DNA from: [Leptolyngbya] sp. JSC-1
Lineage (GTDB): Bacteria; Cyanobacteriota; Cyanobacteriia; Elainellales; Elainellaceae
Assembly: GCA_000733415.1 (NCBI GenBank)
Contig: KL662191.1
Location: 5,618,268-5,682,267, forward strand
DNA: 64,000 nt
Direction of reading: 5' to 3'
The notes beneath the pieces were generated by a model that saw only the letters and a program-made list of their open reading frames with translations, was not told where the DNA came from and searched no databases. Shown here one piece after another: positions 17,336 through 25,969 of this stretch. The position numbers and the translations under genes are program-made. Each line of letters opens with the position of its first letter. The stretch's first letter is position 1.

Positions 17336-18142
17336 ATGACTGAACGATTGCAGAAAATTTTGTCGCAGTGGGGAATTGCTTCTCGCCGTCAGGCCGAGCA
17401 GATGATTCTGGATGGACGTGTACGCTTAAACGGAGCGGTAGGGCAGCTAGGTCAAAAAGCGGATCCGCAGGTTGACTCCATCGAAGTGGATGGGAAACTA
17501 ATTCAGCTCAACGCTCGTCCCCAAACCACGTACCTACTGCTACATAAACCGGCGGGAGTTGTTTCTACCTGTCATGATCCCCAAGGTCGTCCCACCGTGC
17601 TGAATCTACTGCCTGCGGCCATGCGGCAATTAGGATTACACCCAGTTGGGCGATTGGATGCGGCTTCTACTGGAGCACTGCTTCTAACCAATGATGGAGA
17701 AGTAACGGCTTGCTTCACCCATCCTCGCCACTCGATTGCCAAAATCTATCGAGTTCGGGTCCAGGGCCATCCTTCAGAGGCGGTGTTACGACAGTGGCGG
17801 CAGGGAGTTCTCCTGGAAGGCCGTTTGACCCGACCAGCCGAGGTGCGAGTGTTGCAAACAAACCACCAGGCAACCCTGCTAGAAATTCGGCTAAAAGAAG
17901 GCAGAAATCGCCAAATTCGTCGGGTGGCAGAGCAACTTGGGTTTCCTGTGATGCAGCTCCATCGAGTGGCGATTGGTACGATCCAGCTTGGCAAGTTAGC
18001 AAGCGGCCAATATCGGGCACTGTATCCAGATGAGGTAGCGTTTTTGCAAAGCGAAGTCCAACAGGCTAAGCAGCAGGGCTTGTCCGCAAAAGAGGTTGCC
18101 AAACAAAAAGAGGTTACCAAACAAAGGGTTGCACCGATGTAA
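17336..18142 (+). CDS. rluB: rRNA pseudouridine synthase, RsuA/RluB family
   Basis: The enzyme converts a specific uridine in ribosomal RNA to pseudouridine. The roughly 268-residue protein has an N-terminal S4 RNA-binding domain (RLQKILSQWGIASRRQAEQMI, GRVRLNG). The catalytic domain has the family motif GRLDAASTGALLLTNDGE with the catalytic Asp, preceded by LLHKPAGVVSTCHDPQGRPT and followed by LKEGRNRQIRRVAEQLGFPV. These features place it in the RsuA/RluB/RluE/RluF group. RluB (23S rRNA) is the best guess, but the exact target cannot be read from sequence. The ATG at 17336 begins the S4 domain; the ORF extends to 17294 without reason. A low-complexity Lys/Gln tail (KEVAKQKEVTKQ) ends the protein. 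Confidence 0.88.
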   Translation: MTERLQKILSQWGIASRRQAEQMILDGRVRLNGAVGQLGQKADPQVDSIEVDGKLIQLNARPQTTYLLLHKPAGVVSTCHDPQGRPTVLNLLPAAMRQLGLHPVGRLDAASTGALLLTNDGEVTACFTHPRHSIAKIYRVRVQGHPSEAVLRQWRQGVLLEGRLTRPAEVRVLQTNHQATLLEIRLKEGRNRQIRRVAEQLGFPVMQLHRVAIGTIQLGKLASGQYRALYPDEVAFLQSEVQQAKQQGLSAKEVAKQKEVTKQRVAPM

Positions 18143-18286
18143 GCCGCTAGGTCAAAGTAAATCCTGATGCTATTCCAGTCAAAATCTAATTTCGTGTTCT
18201 GCGTTTTGATCTGTTGTTGAATTGTCGGATGTTGAATTATTGGATTGTTTAATTTTTGCCCTTTAATGACTTGGTGAGTGAGTGAT

Positions 18287-19171
18287 ATGAAGACTATGGC
18301 CAGAGATGTTTCCCACCTCCAGCAAGAGCAGGTTGAGCGGCTGATGCAGATTGGTGCTTATCTCCGGCATGTCCGAGAAGAGGGTGGGCTATCTCTGGAA
18401 GATGTGGCAGCCCGCACGCTGATTCAGCCCCGGCTGCTAAAAGCTATTGAAGAGGGCAAATTGCACCAATTACCCGAACCGGTTTATGTGCAGGGCTTTA
18501 TTCGCCGCTATGCCGAGGCTATGGGCCTAGATGGAGTAGAATTCGCTGAAGCTTTTCCAGCCGAAAAGAGCTTGCAGATTGCTTCATCTTCCTGGAAAGA
18601 TTCCCCTGCGGCTCAGTTGCGACCCTTGCATTTGTATATTGCCTACATTGTGCTGATCATGGCCTCTGTCAGCCTCTTGTCTTACATTGTGGGACGTTCG
18701 GCCACTGCTCCCAGTTCAGTCAATGTCCGCCCGGGAAATAGCCCTTCTACCCAGGCCATTGTTCCCACCACGTCTCCAGCGACTAATCCATCGAATCCGC
18801 AAGGCGCTGCTACAGGAAGCCCCACGCCTCGCAGCACGGCAAATCGCACCCAGAATGCTGCTTCTGATAAACCCGTCCGCGTCGATGTCAAACTGACCGC
18901 GCAGTCATGGCTGGAAGTTGAAACCGATGGGGAGGTGAAACTGGCAGAGGTGTTACCTGAAGGCACCGAACGGACCTGGACCGCCGATAAACAAGTCCGC
19001 ATCCGAGCGGGCAATGCAGGCGGTGTGACGATAGCCCACAATGGTGGCAAAGCTGAGCAGATGGGAGCACCCGGTGCAGTCGAGGAGAAAACATTTGCTT
19101 CGACGCAAACCAGCTCTAGTGCTTCCTTAACCGAAAGTACAGCAGAGAGCCAGTCAACTGAGCAAAATTAA
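18287..19171 (+). CDS. rodZ: RodZ-like protein: HTH_25 domain, membrane helix, DUF4115 domain
   Basis: RodZ links the MreB cytoskeleton to the membrane in rod-shaped cells. This protein of about 294 residues has the same order. A cytoplasmic helix-turn-helix domain (about 17-85: IGAYLRHVREEGGLSLEDVAART, IEEGKLHQLPEPVYVQGFIRRYAEAMGLD) precedes one transmembrane helix (LYIAYIVLIMASVSLLSYIV, about 110-130). A Thr/Pro/Asn-rich linker leads to a beta-rich DUF4115 domain (VKLTAQSWLEVETDGEVKL, EGTERTWTADKQVRIRAGNAGGV). The tail is Ser/Thr-rich. No mreB or mreC is near. The ATG at 18287 is chosen; GTG 18278 and ATG 18296 are possible. Confidence 0.82.
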   Translation: MKTMARDVSHLQQEQVERLMQIGAYLRHVREEGGLSLEDVAARTLIQPRLLKAIEEGKLHQLPEPVYVQGFIRRYAEAMGLDGVEFAEAFPAEKSLQIASSSWKDSPAAQLRPLHLYIAYIVLIMASVSLLSYIVGRSATAPSSVNVRPGNSPSTQAIVPTTSPATNPSNPQGAATGSPTPRSTANRTQNAASDKPVRVDVKLTAQSWLEVETDGEVKLAEVLPEGTERTWTADKQVRIRAGNAGGVTIAHNGGKAEQMGAPGAVEEKTFASTQTSSSASLTESTAESQSTEQN

Positions 19172-19196
19172 GCAGAAAGAAGGCAGAAAGTCAAAA

Positions 19197-19214
19197 GGGG
19201 GAAGCCTTCCCCCC
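19197..19214. terminator. Hairpin between convergent genes, T-run on the minus strand
   Basis: The stem GGGGGAA/TTCCCCC closes on a GCC loop. On the minus strand it is followed by TTTT. It lies between the stops of the RodZ-like gene (19171) and the protease gene (19241). It probably ends the minus-strand transcript and may work both ways. Confidence 0.65.
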
Positions 19215-19240
19215 AACTGTTGTTATTGTTGTGCCTATTG

Positions 19241-20269
19241 CTAGCCCTTTGATCTGGACTCCTCCGGCGTAATGGTGACCTGAAGCTTCTCGGTGCCGCG
19301 AATCACGATTAGGGTTGAGCGTAGCCCCAGTCGTTCTCCAGTCAGGCGACGGTGCAGATCATCGATGCTGGCAATCGGTTCGTCATCTAATCCGACAATT
19401 ACATCTCCTTGGATCAAACCAGCCTGGTTAGCTGGGCTTCCCAGTTCCGTAGACAGAACCAACACGCCCGTTTCTACCGGCAGATCATGGTAGCGCACCA
19501 AACGACGATGAAGCGGTACATTTTGACCGCTGACGCCAATATACCCCCGCCGGATCCGGCCCTCCATAATCAGTGCTGCTGTGACAAACTTGGCTGTGTT
19601 GATCGCAGTTGCGAAGCAGATCCCTTGAGCCGGTAGGATAATTGCCGTGTTCACTCCAATTACTTCACCGTTGGACGCTACCAGCGGCCCACCAGAGTTA
19701 CCAGGGTTCAGTGCCGCGTCGGTTTGAATCACGTCATTGATCAGCCGACCCGAACGGGCACGCAAGGATCGGCCTAAGGCACTCACAACCCCCGCCGTCA
19801 CAGTGGCCTGAAAGCCGTAGGGATTACCGATTGCTACCACCAACTGCCCCACCCGGATCGCTTGCGAATCACCGAGCTTAGCTGGAACCAAATTGGCAGC
19901 ATGAATTCGAATCACTGCTAAATCGGTATCTGGATCGTCTCCAATTAACTCAGCCGTGCCTTTGCGTCCATCGGCCAGGGTAACTTCGATCCGGCTAGCA
20001 CCATGCACGACATGGCTGTTGGTCAGGATGTAGCCATCGGGCGTAATGAGGAAGCCAGACCCATTCCCCTGCGCTTCTGAGGCGACTGCATGGCGACGGC
20101 GCTGAGGCTGATACACCTCAATATTCACCACCGACGGACCCACCTGTTCCGCCACGCGAATCACAGCCTGAGAATAGGCATCTAGGAGCGCATCATCGCT
20201 AACGGAGTGAGGCACAGAAGCCGCTGTCGTTTCAAAGTTTTCATTTGAGATCAGTGTGAGGTGCGACAT
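19241..20269 (-). CDS. HtrA-type trypsin-like serine protease with one PDZ domain, no signal peptide
   Basis: This 342-residue S1C protease has the full catalytic triad in context: ILTNSHVV (His), DPDTDLAVIRI (Asp) and ALNPGNSGGPLV (Ser). A C-terminal PDZ domain (about 240-335) has GYIGVSGQ, SPANQAGLIQGDVIVGLDDEPI and TGERLG. Most cyanobacterial relatives (HtrA, HhoA, HhoB) begin with a signal peptide or membrane anchor. Here the N-terminus is polar (MSHLTLISNENFET). AGGGAG about 9 nt before the ATG at 20269 supports that start. So this copy is likely cytoplasmic or peripheral and differs in place from the classical three. A role in protein quality control is inferred from the family. Confidence 0.9.
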   Translation of the reverse strand: MSHLTLISNENFETTAASVPHSVSDDALLDAYSQAVIRVAEQVGPSVVNIEVYQPQRRRHAVASEAQGNGSGFLITPDGYILTNSHVVHGASRIEVTLADGRKGTAELIGDDPDTDLAVIRIHAANLVPAKLGDSQAIRVGQLVVAIGNPYGFQATVTAGVVSALGRSLRARSGRLINDVIQTDAALNPGNSGGPLVASNGEVIGVNTAIILPAQGICFATAINTAKFVTAALIMEGRIRRGYIGVSGQNVPLHRRLVRYHDLPVETGVLVLSTELGSPANQAGLIQGDVIVGLDDEPIASIDDLHRRLTGERLGLRSTLIVIRGTEKLQVTITPEESRSKG

Positions 20270-20488
20270 GGATGTGGCTCCCTGTTTGCGTTTACAGATT
20301 CATAGAGTTGTTCATCCATTTTCCAGGCTGGATTCGATTTTGTGGTCCAGCAGTACGGAGATCGCGGTAGTAGGGGGGGCTATCACGACATCAGGCCATC
20401 TCAGACAGTTTAGGCAGTTCAGGCAAAAGGGCAGCAAAAAACAAGAGAGAATGGAAAGACTCTGTATCTACTGCTGCATTGCAAATCT

Positions 20489-20929
20489 ATGCCAATTGTT
20501 CACGAGATTTTGGAGCTAAAAACAGAACCTGGCATCGGCATCTACAACGTCACACCTCGAATCCAAGATTTTCTCAGCCAAACCGGTATCCAAAATGGGC
20601 AAATCCTGGTGTTTTCGCGCCATACGACAACTGCATTAGCGATCAATGAATATGAACCACGCCTGCTCGAAGACACAAAAGCCTATCTGAAGAAACTGGC
20701 TCCCACTTCAGAACCGTACTTACACAATGATCTACACCTGCGAGACAACATTCCTGAGGATGAGCCGATGAACGCGCATTCCCACTTAATGGCAATGACC
20801 CTGAGCACGAATGAAACTATTCCAGTGATCCAGGGTAAGCTGGCGCTGGGAACCTATCAGGCGGTGCTGTTTTTTGAGCTAGATGGCCCGCGGCAACGCA
20901 CGCTTTTGATCCAGATTTCAGGTGTGTAA
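20489..20929 (+). CDS. yjbQ: YjbQ family protein (UPF0047, secondary thiamine-phosphate synthase)
   Basis: This 146-residue protein spans the whole family: GQILVFSRHTTTALAINEYEP with the HTT motif, YLHNDLHLRDNIP, MNAHSHLMAMTLST and GKLALGTYQAVLFFELDGPR. The histidines form a metal-binding site. E. coli YjbQ has weak thiamine-phosphate synthase activity, but the normal role of the family is unsettled. It follows the divergently transcribed HtrA-type gene and converges with the RemA-like gene. Length and start (ATG 20489) are normal. Confidence 0.9.
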   Translation: MPIVHEILELKTEPGIGIYNVTPRIQDFLSQTGIQNGQILVFSRHTTTALAINEYEPRLLEDTKAYLKKLAPTSEPYLHNDLHLRDNIPEDEPMNAHSHLMAMTLSTNETIPVIQGKLALGTYQAVLFFELDGPRQRTLLIQISGV

Positions 20930-21007
20930 GCTAGCTGTGTTGCAAATGGTCGTTCAGCTCTTTAGCAAATCATTTGCCTGTTTTACAAATGGCTGATTTG
21001 ACGCATT

Positions 21008-21030
21008 AAAAAAACCGGTCCAAAACCGGG
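21008..21030 (-). terminator. Rho-independent terminator of the RemA-like gene
   Basis: On the minus strand the stem CCGGT..ACCGG (around TTTGG) is followed by seven T. It begins about 25 bp after the stop of the RemA-like gene. Confidence 0.8.
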
Positions 21031-21055
21031 CCTTTGCTGGGTTCATCTTACAAAA

Positions 21056-21412
21056 CTAGTCTTCCAAGACGCGATTAATGCGGCGTTCTAGTTGGTCTAG
21101 ATCCAATCCACCCTCATCGCGACTGATCCGACGCACGGTCGAATTCACCTTCGACAGGTCTTCCAGTAAATCTTGCAAAATTTCTTGCTGCTGACGGGCT
21201 TGCGTTACTTCACGCGGCTCTTGCACCAGATCCCGAACGATTGTCTCTTCAGTACGAGATGCCACTAAGGGATTAGCTTGCCCCTGCACATAGACAAACG
21301 TGCGTCGTCCTGGTCCTCGCTCCTCTTCCACTGGAATTAAGGCGGTCACTTGGTCAGAGCGAACATATTTGCCGAACCCCAAATGGACCAACATGGACGA
21401 TTGAATTTTCAT
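21056..21412 (-). CDS. RemA-like (DUF370-type) protein with a C-terminal helical extension
   Basis: The first 70 residues resemble RemA/DUF370: LVHLGFGKYVRSDQVTALIP matches the LINIGFGNxVxxxRVVAIVSP start, and RRTFVYVQGQANPLVASR followed by TEETIVRDL matches the RRTRAVI-x-LSA-x-QPETIA end. Bacillus RemA forms ring-like DNA-binding assemblies and controls biofilm genes. A second part of about 50 residues is charged and likely coiled (VTQARQQQEILQDLLEDLSKV, RRINRVLED), which standard RemA lacks. The ATG at 21412 places the GFG motif at the usual distance from the start; a GTG at 21436 is also in frame. A terminator follows. The assignment is by pattern only and needs a profile comparison. Confidence 0.6.
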   Translation of the reverse strand: MKIQSSMLVHLGFGKYVRSDQVTALIPVEEERGPGRRTFVYVQGQANPLVASRTEETIVRDLVQEPREVTQARQQQEILQDLLEDLSKVNSTVRRISRDEGGLDLDQLERRINRVLED

Positions 21413-21596
21413 TGATATGGGTCTTGCTCTATACACTCAACTTCTAGTTTAAATTGAGCAAGAATCTCTGAACGCTATAAATAGAGCGGATCTCACGCCA
21501 CTATCAGTACGGATATACCCTTCCTCATCTCCCCCATCTTCCATCCCCTTGCACCTCCTTATAGACTAGATAAGGACGTTTAGTTTCTTTACAACC

Positions 21597-22466
21597 GTGT
21601 CTAATAGCCCCTCTTCTGGCGCAACCGATAGTGCAATTGATCGTGCAATCAATCATACAACCGATGCTGCTACCCTGCATGCGCTGCAACGCCTGATCAA
21701 CGTGGTGGCGCAACTGCGTTCTCCAGAGGGCGGTTGTCCCTGGGATTTGGAGCAAACGCCACAGACGCTAATTCCCTATGTGCTGGAAGAAGCCTACGAA
21801 GTGGTGGACGCGATTCGGCAGGGCCATCCAGACGCGATTGCCGATGAATTGGGCGATCTGTTGCTGCAAGTAGTGCTACAGGCCCAAATTGCCAAAGAAT
21901 ATCAGCAGTTTGACCTGGCTGCAGTGGCTAACAATATTACTGAGAAGCTGATTCGCCGCCACCCGCATGTGTTTGGAGACATACAGGTGCAAGACAGCGA
22001 AGAAGTGCACCGCAATTGGGAGCAAATTAAAGCCCAAGAAGAGCAAGCCAAAACCGATGCCCGACTGACACCCCGCCTCAGCCGCTACGCTCGCTCGCTG
22101 CCACCCTTGACTGCTGCTATGAAGATCTCCCGCAAAGCTGCTGGTGTGGGCTTCGAGTGGGATAACGTGGAGGGCGTTTGGGAAAAATTCCACGAAGAGT
22201 TGGGCGAATTTGAACAGGCGCTAAAGGCAGAGACCAAGGTTGAACAGGAAGCTGAACTCGGCGATTTGCTGTTTACCATCGTCAATTTGGCTCGCTGGTA
22301 TGATCTTGACCCAGAAGCTGCCCTGCAGGGCACCAATCAGCGGTTCATCGACCGATTTGCTCAGGTAGAGCAAGCTTTGGGCGGGCGTTCAATCGCAGAA
22401 TTCTCAATCGAAGAGTTGGAGCAATTCTGGCAACAGGCAAAGGCGAAATTGAAGCAAGACAGCTAA
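21597..22466 (+). CDS. mazG: Nucleoside triphosphate pyrophosphohydrolase MazG
   Basis: MazG hydrolyses NTPs and dNTPs to monophosphates and pyrophosphate, clearing abnormal nucleotides and affecting ppGpp-linked responses. The 289-residue protein has two MazG repeats. The first has SPEGGCPWDLEQTPQTL, EEAYEVVDAI and DELGDLLLQVVLQA (the EExxE and ExxD metal sites). The second has GFEWDNVEGVWEKFHEELGEF and EAELGDLLFTIVNLARW. The start is a GTG at 21597 with an unusual Asn/Ala/Thr-rich leader of about 25 residues. The real start could lie further in. It converges on the pentapeptide-repeat gene, with a 4-bp overlap of the ends. Confidence 0.92.
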   Translation: MSNSPSSGATDSAIDRAINHTTDAATLHALQRLINVVAQLRSPEGGCPWDLEQTPQTLIPYVLEEAYEVVDAIRQGHPDAIADELGDLLLQVVLQAQIAKEYQQFDLAAVANNITEKLIRRHPHVFGDIQVQDSEEVHRNWEQIKAQEEQAKTDARLTPRLSRYARSLPPLTAAMKISRKAAGVGFEWDNVEGVWEKFHEELGEFEQALKAETKVEQEAELGDLLFTIVNLARWYDLDPEAALQGTNQRFIDRFAQVEQALGGRSIAEFSIEELEQFWQQAKAKLKQDS

Positions 22467-23452
22467 CAATCGCGATTCTCCACTGTTTCATCCGGCATTC
22501 GGGTTTTGCAAAGTTTGGCAGAGCTGAGATCGATACCGCTGAGGTTAGCTCCACTCAAGTCGGCGCGGCGCAGATTGACACCGCTAAAGTTAGCTCCACT
22601 TAAATCGGCATGACTTAGGTTGGCCTTAGCTAGATTGGTGCCAAACATGGTTGTGCCGCTGAGATTGGCGTGGCTGAGGTTGGCTTCTCCCAGGTAGGCA
22701 TTGCTCAGATTGGCGCTCGACAAATCTGCGTGGCTGAGGTCGGCATTGCTGAGGTTGGCGTCCTGCAAATCGGTTTTCTGCAACTTGGCACGATTCAGGT
22801 TAGCCCTGGGTAAATTGGCCCGAAACAGGTTGGCTTCGGTGAGGGTGACGCTATCCAAATCGGCTCCACCTAAGTGAGCGCGGCGCAGATCGGCCGAGGG
22901 GAGGTGAGCGCGGCTGAGATTGGTGTCTCCCAGGTCGGTATCCCGCAAATTGGCATCGCTGAGATCGGCTCTGGCCAGGTTGGTTTCACTCAAATCCGCG
23001 CCAATCAGGTTTGCCTGCCGTAAGCTAGAATCGCCCAAATAGGCTCGACTCAGATTGGCGCCACTCAAGTTGGCTTCGTCCAGATTCACTTGATTCAAAA
23101 TTGCTTCGTCTAGGTTGGCATCACTTAGGTTTGCTCGCTTGAGGTGGGCCTCGCTCAGAATAGCCCGCAGCAAATTAGCCGATTGCAGGTTCGCATTTTC
23201 CAAGCGGGTTTGGCGCAGAGTGACATCTTCTAGCTCCGCTTGCTCCAAATCCGCCTTGTCCAGGTCGGTTCCATCCAGGTCACAGTTCGAGCAGACTTTC
23301 GTTTCCAGTAAGCGATTGACGCGATCGGCTTTGGCCATGTGTCCTGAAACGATCCAGCCCGCAAAGCTGGCTAGAAAGCCAAAAAACAGCGCCAGAATGC
23401 TAAAGGCTCTGATATCTCGTCGGTCGAGTTTGTACCCGCTCAGGAACGCCAT
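22463..23452 (-). CDS. Membrane-anchored pentapeptide-repeat protein
   Basis: This 329-residue protein has one N-terminal transmembrane helix (ILALFFGFLASFAGWIVSG, about 18-38). A short CSNCD motif follows. About 240 residues of A(D/N)LxX pentapeptides come next (DLDKADLEQAEL, ANLSGANLSRAYL, ADLSHADLSSANL and so on), expected to fold as a right-handed quadrilateral beta-helix. It ends LCKTRMPDETVENRDC. Such proteins are abundant in cyanobacteria and their functions are mostly unknown. Gyrase mimicry is known only for MfpA/Qnr-type members and cannot be assumed here. The 3' end overlaps the mazG stop by 4 bp. Confidence 0.9.
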   Translation of the reverse strand: MAFLSGYKLDRRDIRAFSILALFFGFLASFAGWIVSGHMAKADRVNRLLETKVCSNCDLDGTDLDKADLEQAELEDVTLRQTRLENANLQSANLLRAILSEAHLKRANLSDANLDEAILNQVNLDEANLSGANLSRAYLGDSSLRQANLIGADLSETNLARADLSDANLRDTDLGDTNLSRAHLPSADLRRAHLGGADLDSVTLTEANLFRANLPRANLNRAKLQKTDLQDANLSNADLSHADLSSANLSNAYLGEANLSHANLSGTTMFGTNLAKANLSHADLSGANFSGVNLRRADLSGANLSGIDLSSAKLCKTRMPDETVENRDC

Positions 23453-23536
23453 GATTGCCTTGGTGAAAGGATGAGGAAATGGTGAAATGGCTGGGCTGAC
23501 ACCACCCTTAGTTCAAAGTTCTAGTCTAGCGTTCCG

Positions 23537-24466
23537 TTAGCCGCCCCAAACCGTTTGCAACACCTGTTCTGGTGAAATATCGGCAAGTTTGCCGGTCGCG
23601 GATTGCAGGCCAAGAAATTTGTCGGCTTTAGGCAGTGCTTTTGCTGGATCGGTGGAGCCAAACAGCACCAGGGTATAAACTTGCAGCGCCACGGCCAGAT
23701 GCATCGGTACGCCTTCGGTGCAAAGCATCAGGTTGGCTCCGGCAATCATCGCTGCCAATTTGCCCAGATCGCCCGGTTTGGTGACTTTTAGCCCTGGGCA
23801 GGTTTGAGACAAGCCTATCACGACATCTTGATTCTCTTCAGTCTGAACCACCACAACCGGCAGATCCGGCTGCTTTTGCTGAAAATCTTGAATAATTTGC
23901 CGCCAGTTTTCTAACGAGTACCCCGTTGGGCTATCAGGGCAAATCAACACATAACCATTGATGCCCAAACGTTTACGCTCGGCTTCGGCCCAGTCTTGAT
24001 CAGCCTTGGGAATCCGCAATGACAGATCCGGACAGGGGCCAGTAATTGCCAATCCTTGCAGCAGATCGTGATAGACATAGGGCAGATATTGATCCGACTT
24101 GAAGGGCACCGCATTGGTCAAAAACAGTTTGCTCGTGCCGCTAGCATAGCCGACCCGCGTCGGAATACCCGTCAGCCATAGTAGAAGATTCGTACCGCTG
24201 CTGCGATCTGCCGAGAGAACAGCTTCATAGTCTCGGTCGCGCAACACCCCCAGCAGGTTGGCCCAATCCGCTGGACTATTACGATCCTGAAAGTCAAACA
24301 GCAACACGTCATTGACCGACTTGGAAACTCGATAGGCCGCCTTAGCTCGTGGCTCTACCACCACGTCAATCTCAGAGTTGGGATAGCGCTGTTTCAGGTG
24401 ATCCAACGTAGGAAAAAATAGGATTTGTTCACCAATTCCGCCAGGGACAAGAGCTACTACTTGCAT
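23537..24466 (-). CDS. Glycosyltransferase family 9 (heptosyltransferase-like)
   Basis: This 309-residue soluble GT-B enzyme has a nucleotide-sugar fold of two halves. The N-terminal half reads ALVPGGIGEQILFFPTLDHLKQRYP and IDVVVEPRAKAAYR. The acceptor region has RSSGTNLLLWLTGIPTRVGYASG. The donor half has VLICPDSPTGYSLENWRQII, GANLMLCTEGVPMHLAVALQV and VLFGSTDPAKALP. This matches GT9 (WaaC/WaaF-like), though the sugar moved in this organism is unknown. It may act on outer-membrane or surface polysaccharide. The start at ATG 24466 gives the natural beta-strand. It is not in an LPS operon here. Confidence 0.85.
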   Translation of the reverse strand: MQVVALVPGGIGEQILFFPTLDHLKQRYPNSEIDVVVEPRAKAAYRVSKSVNDVLLFDFQDRNSPADWANLLGVLRDRDYEAVLSADRSSGTNLLLWLTGIPTRVGYASGTSKLFLTNAVPFKSDQYLPYVYHDLLQGLAITGPCPDLSLRIPKADQDWAEAERKRLGINGYVLICPDSPTGYSLENWRQIIQDFQQKQPDLPVVVVQTEENQDVVIGLSQTCPGLKVTKPGDLGKLAAMIAGANLMLCTEGVPMHLAVALQVYTLVLFGSTDPAKALPKADKFLGLQSATGKLADISPEQVLQTVWGG

Positions 24467-24594
24467 AAGACTAGGCTGAAGGATCCAACAGGTGGTTAAG
24501 GGAAATGTTTCTTTTTATCAAAGGCCATTGCCTCGATTAACTTAGCAGGTCAGCGATTCTCATTCAACTATCCTGGGCACAGTCTTGATGGAGA

Positions 24595-24900
24595 AATGGG
24601 TGGATAGATGGGATGAGTGGATGAGGGAGACTGGGGGAGATGGGGGATGTGGGGAGATGGGGGATGTGGGGAGACTGGGGGAGATGGGGAAGGTGGAGAA
24701 GTAGTTTGATCTTCCTTCATTGCCCAGTCCCCAGGGGCACGCTACATGTTGGCATTCGCGAACCAAGTGCAACCCACTTAGCCAATCCGTTGACGCAGTT
24801 AGTCCAAAGGACTTAGCACTTACACCTTCCCCATCTTCCCCATCTCCCCCGTTTTCCCTCCCTTCCCTATTCATCCATTCACCCATCCACCCACCTCCCC
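24595..24900. repeat. G-rich/C-rich imperfect inverted repeat of about 300 bp
   Basis: The left arm (about 24595-24695) is made of GGGGGAGATGGG and GATGTGGGG-like units. The right arm (about 24823-24893) is the complementary C-rich version. A perfect 13-bp pair is GATGGGGAAGGTG (24683-24695) and CACCTTCCCCATC (24823-24835). The outer edges (TGGGTGGATAGATGGGATGA and CATCCATTCACCCATCCACCC) also pair. A spacer of about 125 bp contains a small palindrome, AGTCCAAAGGACT. No reading frame here is convincing. The G-tracts could form quadruplexes. It sits upstream of bioB. Confidence 0.75.
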
Positions 24901-24944
24901 CTCAGGCGGTATGATCGAAAGCTGAACCAACTGAGATCACCCCC

Positions 24945-25919
24945 ATGCTGGAGAATACTGCCCGCCATGACTGGACGACTGCTGAAATTGTTGAAATTTT
25001 GCAACAGCCGCTGCTGGATTTGATCTATCGGGCGCAGACGGTACATCGGCAGCATAACCCTGGCAATGAGATTCAGTTGGCAACGCTGCTCAGTGTCAAA
25101 ACAGGAGGGTGTGCGGAGGATTGTGCCTATTGCCCTCAGTCGGCTCATTACCAAACGAACGTACAGCCGCAGCCGGTGATGGATGTGGAAGCGGTGTTGA
25201 CGTCGGCGCAGCGGGCGAAGGAGTTGGGCGCGACTCGATTTTGTATGGGCTGGGCTTGGCGGGAGATCCGCGAAGGCAAGGCATTTGAAGAGATGCTGGC
25301 AATGGTGCGGGGGGTGCGCTCTTTGGGGCTGGAAGCCTGTGTGACGGCAGGCATGCTGAACGATGCGCAGGCACAGCGCTTAGCCGAGGCAGGACTCACA
25401 GCCTATAACCATAATCTTGACACCAGCCCGGAATATTACGACCAGATTATTACCACCCGCACCTATGGAGACCGCCTGAAGACGCTGGATTGTGTGCGCC
25501 GATCTGGAATTACCGTGTGCTGTGGCGGCATCATTGGTCTGGGCGAAACCGTCATTGACCGTGCCCGCATGCTGGAGATTTTGGCAACCATGCAGCCCCA
25601 TCCCGAAAGTGTGCCAATTAACGCTCTGACCGCCGTTGAAGGAACGCCATTGCAAAACCAGCAGCCCGTTGATTCATTCGATTTGGTGCGGATGTGCGCC
25701 ACCGCTCGGATTTTGATGCCCAGGGCCAAGATTCGCCTCAGCGCCGGACGTAGTCGTCTCAGTCGGGAAGCTCAGGTGCTTTGCTTCATGGCTGGAGTCA
25801 ATTCAATTTTCTACGGCGAAACGCTGCTAACCACCAGTAACCCAGAGCGAGATGCAGACAATCAGCTATTAGAGACAATTGGAGTCGTTGCCCTCCAGCC
25901 GTTTGCTGAGGCACATTAG
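24945..25919 (+). CDS. bioB: Biotin synthase
   Basis: BioB is a radical-SAM enzyme that inserts sulfur into dethiobiotin, the last step of biotin synthesis. The 324-residue protein has the radical-SAM cluster motif KTGGCAEDCAYCPQSAHY (CxxxCxxC), then RFCMGWAWREI, EACVTAGMLNDAQAQRL, YNHNLDTSPEYYDQIITTR and GITVCCGGIIGLGET. It ends with the [2Fe-2S] ligand region IRLSAGRSRLS and NSIFYGETLLTTSNPE. No other bio gene is in the window. The gene follows the large inverted repeat with only about 45 bp between, so the repeat may affect its expression. No riboswitch is seen. Confidence 0.96.
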   Translation: MLENTARHDWTTAEIVEILQQPLLDLIYRAQTVHRQHNPGNEIQLATLLSVKTGGCAEDCAYCPQSAHYQTNVQPQPVMDVEAVLTSAQRAKELGATRFCMGWAWREIREGKAFEEMLAMVRGVRSLGLEACVTAGMLNDAQAQRLAEAGLTAYNHNLDTSPEYYDQIITTRTYGDRLKTLDCVRRSGITVCCGGIIGLGETVIDRARMLEILATMQPHPESVPINALTAVEGTPLQNQQPVDSFDLVRMCATARILMPRAKIRLSAGRSRLSREAQVLCFMAGVNSIFYGETLLTTSNPERDADNQLLETIGVVALQPFAEAH

Positions 25920-25969
25920 TTGTTGAGGCAAATTCGCATTCCCGAGTTTCTTTCAATCGGCTGCCTGCA

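Noticed and set aside
24560..24886. 108-codon minus-strand frame across the G/C-rich inverted repeat
   Set aside because: The sequence is low complexity (PISPSLPTSPISP-like) and is a by-product of the repeat.
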